From the NCBI GenBank assembly GCA_002393945.1, contig DGSO01000006.1, positions 1-64,000 of the forward strand: a stretch of 64,000 bases of DNA. The letters run 5' to 3'. Source of the stretch: Bacteroidales bacterium UBA4360. Lineage in GTDB: Bacteria > Bacteroidota > Bacteroidia > Bacteroidales > UBA932. Shown one piece after another: positions 14,381 through 22,551 of the stretch (positions within the stretch are counted from its first letter, which is position 1; the number at the start of each line of letters is the position of its first letter). Below the pieces are notes generated by a model. That model had not been told where the DNA came from. It searched no databases and saw only the letters and a list, made by a program, of their open reading frames with translations. The translations under genes and the position numbers were made by a program.

Positions 14381-16214
14381 GTTTGACCCTTGCCATTAAA
14401 TCGGCCTCCTTCATACGCTTTTCCAGGGCGGGGCGGGAGGTCTCTCCTTTCAAATATTTCTCTACCATGAGCGACGCCATCGGTGCCGCGTATGTTGCTC
14501 CAAAGCCGCCGTTCTCGACATAAGCGGCTATGGCTATCTTGGGATTGTCCATAGGCGCAAAGCAGATGAACACGGAGTTGTCTGCTCCGCGCGGATTCTG
14601 CGCCGTGCCAGTCTTTCCGCATACGTCCAGTGAGTCGATATGGGCAATCCAGGCGGTACCGCCGGCGCCGGGACCGGAGTTTACGGCCCTCCACATTCCC
14701 TTTATGACCTTCGGGAAGTGCTCCTGCGAGACCATGGTGTACTGCTTTTCCTTGAACCGGGCGTCAATTTCCAGCCCCTCTGAATCCTTGATGATATGAG
14801 GGATATAGTAGTAGCCGCGGTTGGCTATGGTGGCGCACAGGTTTGCAAGATGCATGGGCGTAGCCAGGATTTCTCCCTGGCCGATGGAAAGGGAAATCAC
14901 CGTGGTGGAATTCCACCGGCCCTTTCCGTAAGCCCTGTTGTATGTCTTGGATGAGGGAATGCTGCCTGAAAGTTCGGCCGGGAAGTCGCTGCCCAGTTTT
15001 CTGCCGAACCCGAAGCTCATCACCATCTCCCGCCAGTGGTCAAGTCCGTCGGCGACGGTGTCATACTTGTCGTTGTCAAGAATGTTCTTGAGGACATAGC
15101 AGTAATAGGCATTGCAGGACATCATTATGGATTCCTCCATGTTGATGGGGGACTTGTGCGCGTGGCAGCCAAGCTTGTGCCCGGCGCCAAAATGATAACC
15201 CTTGCTGCAGGGATACATCATCTCCGGCCTCAGCACTCCTTCTTCAAGGCCGATGAGTCCGTTCACCAGTTTGAAAACCGAACCGGGCGGATACGACGCC
15301 TGCACGGCCCTGTTGTACATGGGCTTGTATGGATTGGAGACTATTTCCCCGTAGTATTTGCCGATATCGGCAAGCTGGTTCACGTCCAGGCCGGGGGAGG
15401 ATACCAGCGCCAGAATCTCGCCTGTGGAGGGCTCGATGGCCACAATGGATCCCACCTTGTTCTGCATGAGTTCCTGGCCGTACTGCTGCAGCGAGGCGTC
15501 GATGGTCGTGACGATGTCTTTCCCGGGGATGGCTTCTTTGTCTTCGGCCCCGCCCATATATGGCTCCTGTATCTGGTTCCTGGCGTTTCGGAGGTAGATG
15601 TGATACCCTTTTTCGCCGCGAAGGTCGGCCTCCCTTGCCGCTTCGATGCCGGTCATGCCGGCGTAGTCTCCGCTGCGGTATTCTCCGGGATGCCTGTCCA
15701 TGTATGCCTGGTTCACTTCAGAAACATATCCAAGGAGGTTTCCGCCTGCGTTGACGGGGTACTGGCGGATACTGCGAACCTGTCCCTTGAAACCCGGGAA
15801 ACGGTATTTCACCTCGTCGAAACGCATGTATGTCTCCGCAGGGAGGGTTCGCATCATGGTTACGGACTGGAAGCCGATCGCCCTTTTGCGGCGGTTGAAA
15901 TCGGCCATTTTCTCCCTGATGAATTCCGGTGTGACGTCCAGGACTGCGGCGAGGGCAAGAGTGTCGAACTCCTTCACTTCGCGCGGGCTCACCATGATGT
16001 CGTACGCCACTTTGTTACCTACCAGAATGTCGCCGTTCCGGTCATAGATGATGCCGCGGGTAGGGTAGATAGTCTCATAGACGGTGGAGTTGCGGTCTGC
16101 ATCCTCCTTGTAGCTTCCGCTCAGGATCTGTATGCTGAACAGTTTCCCCAGAAGCAGCAGAACTACTGCTCCCAGGCCGATAATCAGACGGATATGCCTG
16201 TAGTCCTGTTTCAT
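14373..16214 (-). CDS. mrdA: Penicillin-binding protein 2, class B transpeptidase
   Basis: This 613-residue enzyme cross-links peptidoglycan during elongation, anchored in the inner membrane by one N-terminal helix (LIIGLGAVVLLLLGKLFSI). The dimerisation domain (TRGIIYDRNGDILVGN) is followed by a transpeptidase domain with SxxK in YPPGSVFKL, SxN in SCN and KTG in CGKTGTAQNP. It lies between mreD and rodA, overlapping each by a few bases, which is the usual Bacteroidota elongasome order. Confidence 0.95.
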   Translation of the reverse strand: MKQDYRHIRLIIGLGAVVLLLLGKLFSIQILSGSYKEDADRNSTVYETIYPTRGIIYDRNGDILVGNKVAYDIMVSPREVKEFDTLALAAVLDVTPEFIREKMADFNRRKRAIGFQSVTMMRTLPAETYMRFDEVKYRFPGFKGQVRSIRQYPVNAGGNLLGYVSEVNQAYMDRHPGEYRSGDYAGMTGIEAAREADLRGEKGYHIYLRNARNQIQEPYMGGAEDKEAIPGKDIVTTIDASLQQYGQELMQNKVGSIVAIEPSTGEILALVSSPGLDVNQLADIGKYYGEIVSNPYKPMYNRAVQASYPPGSVFKLVNGLIGLEEGVLRPEMMYPCSKGYHFGAGHKLGCHAHKSPINMEESIMMSCNAYYCYVLKNILDNDKYDTVADGLDHWREMVMSFGFGRKLGSDFPAELSGSIPSSKTYNRAYGKGRWNSTTVISLSIGQGEILATPMHLANLCATIANRGYYYIPHIIKDSEGLEIDARFKEKQYTMVSQEHFPKVIKGMWRAVNSGPGAGGTAWIAHIDSLDVCGKTGTAQNPRGADNSVFICFAPMDNPKIAIAAYVENGGFGATYAAPMASLMVEKYLKGETSRPALEKRMKEADLMARVKRD

Positions 16215-16723
16215 CGGCGGGTGTCCGGGGCAAGGGCGGGAACTGCCAGAAGAGACAGGATGAAGCCGGCTGCAAGGGACAGTCCGAAACGCGTGGCGTT
16301 GAACCAGAATGGACGGACGGAGGCACCGTCGGCCCAGACGTAAATAAGGGTGAATATCGCCTGGGCGATGAAAAGGGCGAGGGCAACCTTGCCGATTCCG
16401 CTCTTTGTGGCGGAGAAGTCTTCCTTGCGGGCAAAGAGTTCACCGCCGAAAACGAGGCTGATAACCGGGTTCCTGAGCCATGCTACCGGAACGAGGGCAA
16501 GTGCGTTAAGGCCAAGGACCCCTTCTGACAGGAGGTCTACTATGAGGCCTGAAACAAAGGCGATTATCATCGCGCCTACGCTTCCCACCCTGATGGGGAT
16601 GCATAGCACCATGACGGGAAGTACCGACAGCATGAGATATGGAGATAACGTGAAATAGTTCCCCAGTATAAGCTGCGCCAGGAGCAGCAGGACGTATACA
16701 AGCCAGAATTCCGAACTTCTCAT
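16211..16723 (-). CDS. mreD: Rod-shape-determining protein MreD
   Basis: The 170-residue protein has five or six hydrophobic helices and no catalytic motif. Position between mreC and mrdA, size and hydrophobic pattern identify it as MreD, the poorly conserved membrane link between MreC and the synthetic enzymes. It overlaps both neighbours by four bases. Confidence 0.88.
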   Translation of the reverse strand: MRSSEFWLVYVLLLLAQLILGNYFTLSPYLMLSVLPVMVLCIPIRVGSVGAMIIAFVSGLIVDLLSEGVLGLNALALVPVAWLRNPVISLVFGGELFARKEDFSATKSGIGKVALALFIAQAIFTLIYVWADGASVRPFWFNATRFGLSLAAGFILSLLAVPALAPDTRR

Positions 16724-17529
16724 AGCTCTGCCTCCTCTATCTCGTCAAAGGCGATGTTGTGCACTACGCTGACGTATCTTATCGTCTTGAAATCCTGGAA
16801 GAGCGTGACCTCGATTTCATTCGTGGCGCCGTTGATGATTTTAGCGTCTCCTACGGTTCCAAGGGGGATGTCCGGAGGGAACATCAGAGAGTGGCCGCTG
16901 GTATAGACGGTGTCGCCGGGAGAGAATTTGTACTGAAGCGGAATCTCTCTCAGCACGGCCTTGTTGGAATGGCGGCCGTCCCAGATGAGCGGTCCCACGG
17001 CGCCTTCCTCTCCAAGGCGGGCGCTGATGGAGATGTCGTTGTTCTGGAAAGAGAATGCGAAGCTGTGGTGGGCGCTCACGGCGTCCACTATGCCCACAAC
17101 TCCTCCGGGAGTTATGACTCCGGATTTCTCCTGGATGCCGTCCTCGAATCCGCGGTTGAGAATCAGATAGTTGTGCTGCTTTTTACGGCTTATCTTGACC
17201 ACCTCTGCGGGAATGAATTCGAACCCGCGGGCGGTCTGGACTTCCATGTTGTCTATTCCGGCCTGGTGCAGACGTTCCCTGGCTTCTCCAAGCTCTTTGT
17301 GCAGCAGGAAATTCTCCTGGGCAAGCTGCCTGTTCTTGGACCTCAGGGAGAAGTATTCGGCAATGGACTGGGTGCTTCCCCATACGGCTCCCATGACGCC
17401 GTGTGCACCCCTGGCTATCCATACCCTCTGCAACTCTGCATTGCGAGAGAGAATATGCAGCGACGCGATCTCCAAAAGGATGAAGACCGCGAGTGAAATT
17501 GCTGCAGGAAGCCAGGCGCGACGCTTCAT
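16720..17529 (-). CDS. mreC: Rod-shape-determining protein MreC
   Basis: The 269-residue bitopic protein has an N-terminal transmembrane helix (AISLAVFILLEIASLHIL), a coiled coil around 55-95 (RSKNRQLAQENFLLHKELGEARERL) and a periplasmic beta-domain with NYLILNRGFEDGIQEKSGVITPGGVVGIV. MreC couples cytoplasmic MreB filaments to PBP2-RodA. The start follows the mreB stop by three bases. Confidence 0.95.
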   Translation of the reverse strand: MKRRAWLPAAISLAVFILLEIASLHILSRNAELQRVWIARGAHGVMGAVWGSTQSIAEYFSLRSKNRQLAQENFLLHKELGEARERLHQAGIDNMEVQTARGFEFIPAEVVKISRKKQHNYLILNRGFEDGIQEKSGVITPGGVVGIVDAVSAHHSFAFSFQNNDISISARLGEEGAVGPLIWDGRHSNKAVLREIPLQYKFSPGDTVYTSGHSLMFPPDIPLGTVGDAKIINGATNEIEVTLFQDFKTIRYVSVVHNIAFDEIEEAEL

Positions 17530-17532
17530 GGC

Positions 17533-18555
17533 TTAGCGCATGAGGAATGAGTAGTTGTCCGTATTCTTGAGGGCGATGCAGGTACCGCGGGCCACGGCGC
17601 GAAGAGGGTCTTCCGCTACGTGGAACGGGATGTTCACCTTCTCGGAGAGACGCTTGTCGAGACCTCTCAGGAGGGCGCCGCCTCCGCTGAGGAAGATACC
17701 GTTCTCTACGATGTCTGAGTAGAGCTCCGGAGGAGTCTGCTCCAGAACCTGCTGGATTGCGGTCTCAAGGCGGGCGATGGACTTGTCAAGGCAGTGTGCG
17801 ATTTCCTGATAGGGGATGAGGGCCTCTACAGGGTGGCCTGTCATGAGGTTTGGACCGCGGACGAGGAAGGGTTCGGGCTCTACGTCAAGCTGAGGGATGA
17901 CGGAACCGACGGCTATCTTGATGCGTTCTGCGGTGGTCTCACCGACTTTAATCACGTGCTGCTGACGGAGGTAGTTCTGGATATCGGCCGTGAAGACGTC
18001 ACCCGCAACGCGGATTGATTCCTGCTGGACTATGCCGCCGAGGGAGATGACGGCGATCTCCGTGGTGCCGCCTCCGATGTCGACTACCATGTTGCCTTTA
18101 GGCGCTTCGACGTCGAGGCCGATACCGAGGGCTGCGGCCATGGGTTCGTAGATAAGGTAAACGTCCCTGCCGCCGGCATGTTCGGAAGAGTCACGGACAG
18201 CCCTGATCTCAACTTCGGTGGAGCCGGAAGGAATGCCGACCACGAGCTTGAGGTTTGGAGCGAAAAGGCTCTTGTGGCGGGAGTTGACCTGACGGATGAA
18301 ACCGCGGATCATCATCTCTGCAGCGTTGAAGTCTGCGATGACGCCGTCCCTGAGGGGACGCACGGTCTTGATGCCCGGGTTGGTCTTCTCATGCATGAGC
18401 TTGGCTTTCTGGCCAAGGGCGATGCATTTGCCGGTCTGGTTGTCTATTGCGACGATGGACGGTTCGTCCAGGGCAATCTGGTCATTCTGGAAAATGACCG
18501 TGTTCGCCGTGCCGAGGTCCATGGCCAGTTCTTGATTCAAAAAGCGGAATGCCAT
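17533..18555 (-). CDS. mreB: Actin-like cell-shape protein MreB
   Basis: The 340-residue protein is a bacterial actin that polymerises under the membrane and directs lateral wall growth. The nucleotide-binding motifs are clear: MDLGTANTVIF (phosphate 1), GNMVVDIGGGTTEIAVISLGG (phosphate 2) and GIFLSGGGALLRGL (adenosine motif). It is the first gene of the mreBCD-mrdA-rodA-SDR operon and is divergent from ispD. Confidence 0.97.
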   Translation of the reverse strand: MAFRFLNQELAMDLGTANTVIFQNDQIALDEPSIVAIDNQTGKCIALGQKAKLMHEKTNPGIKTVRPLRDGVIADFNAAEMMIRGFIRQVNSRHKSLFAPNLKLVVGIPSGSTEVEIRAVRDSSEHAGGRDVYLIYEPMAAALGIGLDVEAPKGNMVVDIGGGTTEIAVISLGGIVQQESIRVAGDVFTADIQNYLRQQHVIKVGETTAERIKIAVGSVIPQLDVEPEPFLVRGPNLMTGHPVEALIPYQEIAHCLDKSIARLETAIQQVLEQTPPELYSDIVENGIFLSGGGALLRGLDKRLSEKVNIPFHVAEDPLRAVARGTCIALKNTDNYSFLMR

Positions 18556-18639
18556 ATTTGTGTGGGTCTAAGTATCTAATACTGTATTATCGTGTAAATT
18601 TAGCGAAAAAATCTTATATTCGCATAAAGAATTTACACT

Positions 18640-19329
18640 ATGACCCGAAATAAATATCTGGTAGTATCCGCCGGCGGTTCAGGCGTGCGTATGGGAGCGG
18701 ATGTCCCCAAACAGTTTCTCCTTCTTGACGGGAAACCGATACTTCGCCTTACCATAGAGCGTTTCATGGAGGCGGTCCCGGATATACATGTCATAACCGT
18801 TCTTCCGCAGGGCAGTATCCAGGACTGGAGGCGCATGTGTGCCCGCGACGGATTTACCTGCCCGCAAAAGCTTGTGGCCGGCGGTTTTACGAGATTCCAT
18901 TCAGTCAAAAACGCCCTTGAGCATGTACCGGACGGCGTTTCCGTGGCTGTCCATGACGCTGTGCGCCCCCTTGTGAGCGCGGCAAAGATAAGGGAATTGT
19001 TCGAAGCGTCCGAGGACGCTCCCGCAGTGATTCCCGTAGTCCCCAGTTTCGACACCTTGAAGGTCCTGGACAGGAACGAAGACGGCACTCTTGCCGTGAG
19101 CCGGGAGACCGTTGACCGCAGCCGCGTCTGGGGAGCCCAGACCCCTCAGATTTTCCATTCCGAACTTCTCCGGAAGGCCTATACCCAGGGCTATGACACC
19201 AGCTTCACTGACGATGCTTCCGTGGCATCCCGTTTCGGAATTCCCGTGACCTGCATACTTGGTGAGCGGACCAACATAAAAATCACCACACCGGAAGACC
19301 TGGAGCTGGCAAAGCTGCTGCTCAGATAA
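18640..19329 (+). CDS. ispD: 2-C-methyl-D-erythritol 4-phosphate cytidylyltransferase
   Basis: The 229-residue enzyme converts MEP and CTP to CDP-ME in the non-mevalonate isoprenoid pathway. The CTP-binding signature GGSGVRMGADVPKQF is at the N-terminus, AVHDAVRPLVS is mid-protein, and the C-terminal TNIKITTPEDLELA is canonical. A TATATTCG sequence (18615-18622), one mismatch from the -7 consensus, precedes it. Its 3' end overlaps that of the convergent lipoprotein gene by 8 bases. Confidence 0.95.
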   Translation: MTRNKYLVVSAGGSGVRMGADVPKQFLLLDGKPILRLTIERFMEAVPDIHVITVLPQGSIQDWRRMCARDGFTCPQKLVAGGFTRFHSVKNALEHVPDGVSVAVHDAVRPLVSAAKIRELFEASEDAPAVIPVVPSFDTLKVLDRNEDGTLAVSRETVDRSRVWGAQTPQIFHSELLRKAYTQGYDTSFTDDASVASRFGIPVTCILGERTNIKITTPEDLELAKLLLR

Positions 19330-20458
19330 GTTCCAGCACCAGTTCGACGTCGCCCAGTCTCACCGTCTTTCCTGAGTTCTTTTCTATGAATCCGCGGGTG
19401 AGCGACCCTCTCCAGACTATATCGTCCCGCTGGTTCATGGGGATGTCTATCTCCACTCCGTAAACCTTGGAATTGTATTTTACGGTTGCCGATGTCTTCC
19501 AACTCGTACGCGTGCCGCCGTCATCCTCCAGTATCATTAGCGCGCAGTTCTGCAGCCCGTCGGTCCATTCCGATATCAGGATTGCGTTGAACGGCTGTAT
19601 CTCTTTGATCTGGCTCCTCCTTACGACTATCATGAAATCTGTCACAAAGGGCTGATATACCCTCAGTTCCGGTTCAGTGGAGGCTGTGAAATCTTCTACG
19701 GAGCCAACCTTTACGAAGAACTCGCTCGCTCCGGCAAACCAGCTGTCATATTGCCTGTTTGCCTTGAAAGACCTCAGGATAAGCGTCTTCATTGAATCTC
19801 CGGCTTTGGTTCCTACCAGGATGTCACCTCCGCCATGGCCCCAGGAAGGGTCCTGTCTGCGCAGCATCTCGAGAGAGGTGTATTCTGAATCGGCATTGCG
19901 GCTGACCACCCATACCGGCCTTTCGGAGGCCATCTGCTCATCTACCAGCACTTTCTCTCCGGAAGGCGTATAACCCCAGTTGGTCTCGGAAAAGTCTCCG
20001 GGGTCGAAGGTTATGACCGGCATCTGCTGCCCGTCCCATGAATCCGAAAACGGCCAGTAAATCTGTACGTCGGATTCGGCCAGGGCATCCAGGAAATCTT
20101 CATTTCCGCCGCCTGCCTTGGTGATGGTGACGGCCTCCCTCAGCAGATCACGCAAAGGTCTCGCGTATCTGTTTCCGGCTTTCGATTCCCCGGAGCTGCC
20201 GATCCCCGCCCCGGGAGATGCGAACACATCCCTCATAAGGTATTCATCATCATAGCCGTTTCCTGCCGATGCCGTCACGGCATCATGCACTTCCCCCACC
20301 TGCTCCCTGCCGATAGGGACAGATCCAAGCAGCCGGGATACATCCTCAAGGGTGAAATAACCGTTGTCCGGCACCGGAACAGGTTCAGTGGCTGCTTCTT
20401 TCCTGCAGCCCGACGCCATCAGCACTGCAGCGACAATTGGAACAATCAATCTTTTCAT
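19322..20458 (-). CDS. Predicted lipoprotein of unknown function
   Basis: The 378-residue protein has a lipoprotein signal (MKRLIVPIVAAVLMASGC, cysteine at 18) and no recognised family. The mature part carries a glycine/serine-rich linker and a C-terminal region rich in beta strands (FMIVVRRSQIKEIQPFNAIL … KYNSKVYGVEIDIP). It is transcribed alone and convergent with ispD. The start coincides with the signal peptide. Confidence 0.75.
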   Translation of the reverse strand: MKRLIVPIVAAVLMASGCRKEAATEPVPVPDNGYFTLEDVSRLLGSVPIGREQVGEVHDAVTASAGNGYDDEYLMRDVFASPGAGIGSSGESKAGNRYARPLRDLLREAVTITKAGGGNEDFLDALAESDVQIYWPFSDSWDGQQMPVITFDPGDFSETNWGYTPSGEKVLVDEQMASERPVWVVSRNADSEYTSLEMLRRQDPSWGHGGGDILVGTKAGDSMKTLILRSFKANRQYDSWFAGASEFFVKVGSVEDFTASTEPELRVYQPFVTDFMIVVRRSQIKEIQPFNAILISEWTDGLQNCALMILEDDGGTRTSWKTSATVKYNSKVYGVEIDIPMNQRDDIVWRGSLTRGFIEKNSGKTVRLGDVELVLELI

Positions 20459-20544
20459 TTTCTTCTGCGGGCATTAGTTCCCGTTTCCTTCCTGCAAAGT
20501 ACAGAATAGTTATCCGTGTACGCAAAGGTGAAACGGATAAAGGT

Positions 20545-20576
20545 ATGAAAAAGCCCCTGCAGGAGTCTACAGGGGC
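20545..20576 (-). terminator. Terminator of the mrcA-ddl-prmC operon
   Basis: On the minus strand GCCCCTG (20576-20570) pairs with CAGGGGC (20559-20553) and is followed by TTTTT. It lies 50 bases after the prmC stop. Confidence 0.88.
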
Positions 20577-20629
20577 GATTTTTCAAAAATTTTGTCAATG
20601 GTTTTAATGTAAAAACGTTGACAAAACCG

Positions 20630-21532
20630 CTATTTCATATAGAAGACGAAGCGGTTTTTGTCATAGAAGTCCTTGACCAGTTCCGACTGGGAGAACCCTA
20701 TCCCGGCAAAGACATCCCGGGTTTCGTTGCCCAGGATCTCGTTGATTTCGGTGAGGCCTTTCCCTTCGGGAGAGAGGAATCTGTCGGACCATCTGGCGAT
20801 AGCCTTGTAGTAGAGGAGCGGGTCGTCGTCGGGAACGAACAGCGCGGTTTCCGGTTCGTAGTCCAGCACATTGCGCCGGAGCTGGGGCTTCTCCTTCTCC
20901 ATGATGTAGGGAGGGTTGGAGAGGATGAGGTCGAACTGCCCGTAGTTGAAAGGCTGCTCGGTATCGAGGATATCGGCGGCGACAAAAGTAGGGGCAAGGG
21001 CTCCGGCCGCCTTGAGCTCGGAGGAGAAATCCTGGCTTCGGGCCACTTCGAGGGCTTTTTCTGAGATGTCCACGCCTACCACTCTGGCGCCGGGGACGGA
21101 CAGTGCGAGCGACCATGCTATATTGCCGCTTCCCGTGCACAGGTCAAGGACTCTCACAGGTTCTGCGGTTTTGCCGTATGGAATGCGCATGCGCTTTGTC
21201 CTGTCGGCAATCTTTATGGCCTCCCTTACGAGGAGTTCGGTTTCAGGCCTTGGAATCAGCACATCCGAATTGACCCTGAAGGTGCGGCCGCAGAACTCGC
21301 ATTTGCCGGTGACATACTGGATGGGCTCCCCGCTCTGGAGGCGCAGAAGGGCCTCAGCGAGGGGTTGTACGCACTTCTTGTCTATCTCGTACTGGGGTTC
21401 GACTATATGGGTATAACTCTTGGTTCCGATAAGCTCTTCGCACAGCATCAGTACTATGTTCCGGGCCTCGGCTGTAGGGTACAGGGGCTCAAGGGCGGCT
21501 ACTCCCTGTTTGAGAAAATCGGCAAGGAGCAT
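20630..21532 (-). CDS. prmC: Peptide-chain-release-factor glutamine methyltransferase
   Basis: The 300-residue protein methylates the GGQ glutamine of release factors RF1 and RF2 with S-adenosylmethionine. It has the N-terminal helical domain, VLDLCTGSGNIAWSLAL (SAM-binding motif I) and the catalytic NPPY in DLILSNPPYI. Its start overlaps the ddl stop by one base, so it is the last gene of a three-gene operon. Confidence 0.94.
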   Translation of the reverse strand: MLLADFLKQGVAALEPLYPTAEARNIVLMLCEELIGTKSYTHIVEPQYEIDKKCVQPLAEALLRLQSGEPIQYVTGKCEFCGRTFRVNSDVLIPRPETELLVREAIKIADRTKRMRIPYGKTAEPVRVLDLCTGSGNIAWSLALSVPGARVVGVDISEKALEVARSQDFSSELKAAGALAPTFVAADILDTEQPFNYGQFDLILSNPPYIMEKEKPQLRRNVLDYEPETALFVPDDDPLLYYKAIARWSDRFLSPEGKGLTEINEILGNETRDVFAGIGFSQSELVKDFYDKNRFVFYMK

Positions 21533-22551
21533 CAGGCGTTCTCGATTATTTCAGAAAGGAATCCGGTGAAGTCCATGCCTGCCGCACGCACCATCTTGGG
21601 AACGAGGGAGGCATTGGTCATTCCGGGGATGATGTTCACTTCCAGGAAATAAATGCCATCCGGTGCCGATATGTAATCCATCCTCACGAGGCCTTTGCAA
21701 CCCAGATGCTTATATATCCTTACCGAGATATCCTGAATCCGTTTTGCGAGTTCGTCGGGAATCTGGGCGGGGCATACTTCCTGGCTGAGGCCGTTGTACT
21801 TGGCATCATAGTCAAACCAGCCTGTCTCGGATATGATTTCAATCACCGGAAGAGCCTTGATCCCGTCTTTACCGTTATATACTGCGCAAGTCAGTTCATG
21901 CTCGCTCTTGATAGCGGCTTCTACGATTACGGTGTCTCCTTCAGTGAAGGCATACCTTACCGCTGCGGGGAGGTCGTCGGCCTTTTCCACCTTGGTTATG
22001 CCGAAGCTTGAGCCTCCGTTCGTGGGTTTTACGAAAAGGGGCAGTCCAAGTTTTTCAACCGTCTTTTTGCTGAAGGCCTCTACGTCGTCTCCCTGACGGA
22101 TGAAAGCGTCGGGCGACAGTTTTACGTAGTCTGCCCCGCGGAGGTAACTCTTGCAAGAATACTTGTCGAAAGCCACCGTGGTCACGAAGGCGCTGCAGCT
22201 TGAATGCGGCACTCCAAGCATCTCCAGGTAGCCCTGGAGGAGGCCGGTTTCACCCGGGGCACCGTGCTGCATGATATAGGCGAAGTCGAACTTCACTTTC
22301 TCTCCAAGGACCATGACGGAGAAGTCGGTCTTGTCCACCTCGGGCTGTGCACCTTCGGGGAAGGGGCTTCTCATGGAATTAGCCCTTCGCATCGCAACGA
22401 GCTTCCACTGCCCGAAACGGGCGAAAATCTCGTACACGTCATACTTGTATTCGTCGATGCGGGATGCGACGAATTCTCCGCTGCGGCAGGCAACTTCCCA
22501 CTCTGAGGAATCGCTGCCGTAAATAACTGCAACTGACTGATATTTAGCCAT
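21532..22551 (-). CDS. ddl: D-alanine--D-alanine ligase
   Basis: The 339-residue ATP-grasp enzyme joins two D-alanines for the peptidoglycan stem peptide. Visible features are YIMQHGAPGETGLLQGYLEM (N-terminal substrate loop), PLFVKPTNGGSSFGITKV (ATP-grasp lysine loop) and the C-terminal MDYISAPDGIYFLEVNIIPGMTNASLVPKM metal- and ligand-binding block. It overlaps mrcA and prmC by one base each. Confidence 0.95.
   Translation of the reverse strand: MAKYQSVAVIYGSDSSEWEVACRSGEFVASRIDEYKYDVYEIFARFGQWKLVAMRRANSMRSPFPEGAQPEVDKTDFSVMVLGEKVKFDFAYIMQHGAPGETGLLQGYLEMLGVPHSSCSAFVTTVAFDKYSCKSYLRGADYVKLSPDAFIRQGDDVEAFSKKTVEKLGLPLFVKPTNGGSSFGITKVEKADDLPAAVRYAFTEGDTVIVEAAIKSEHELTCAVYNGKDGIKALPVIEIISETGWFDYDAKYNGLSQEVCPAQIPDELAKRIQDISVRIYKHLGCKGLVRMDYISAPDGIYFLEVNIIPGMTNASLVPKMVRAAGMDFTGFLSEIIENA

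Noticed and set aside
15036..16343. Open frame of 435 codons on the plus strand opposite mrdA
   Set aside because: It is antisense to an unambiguous PBP2 gene, rich in H, V and G as expected from the complement, and has no promoter or family match.
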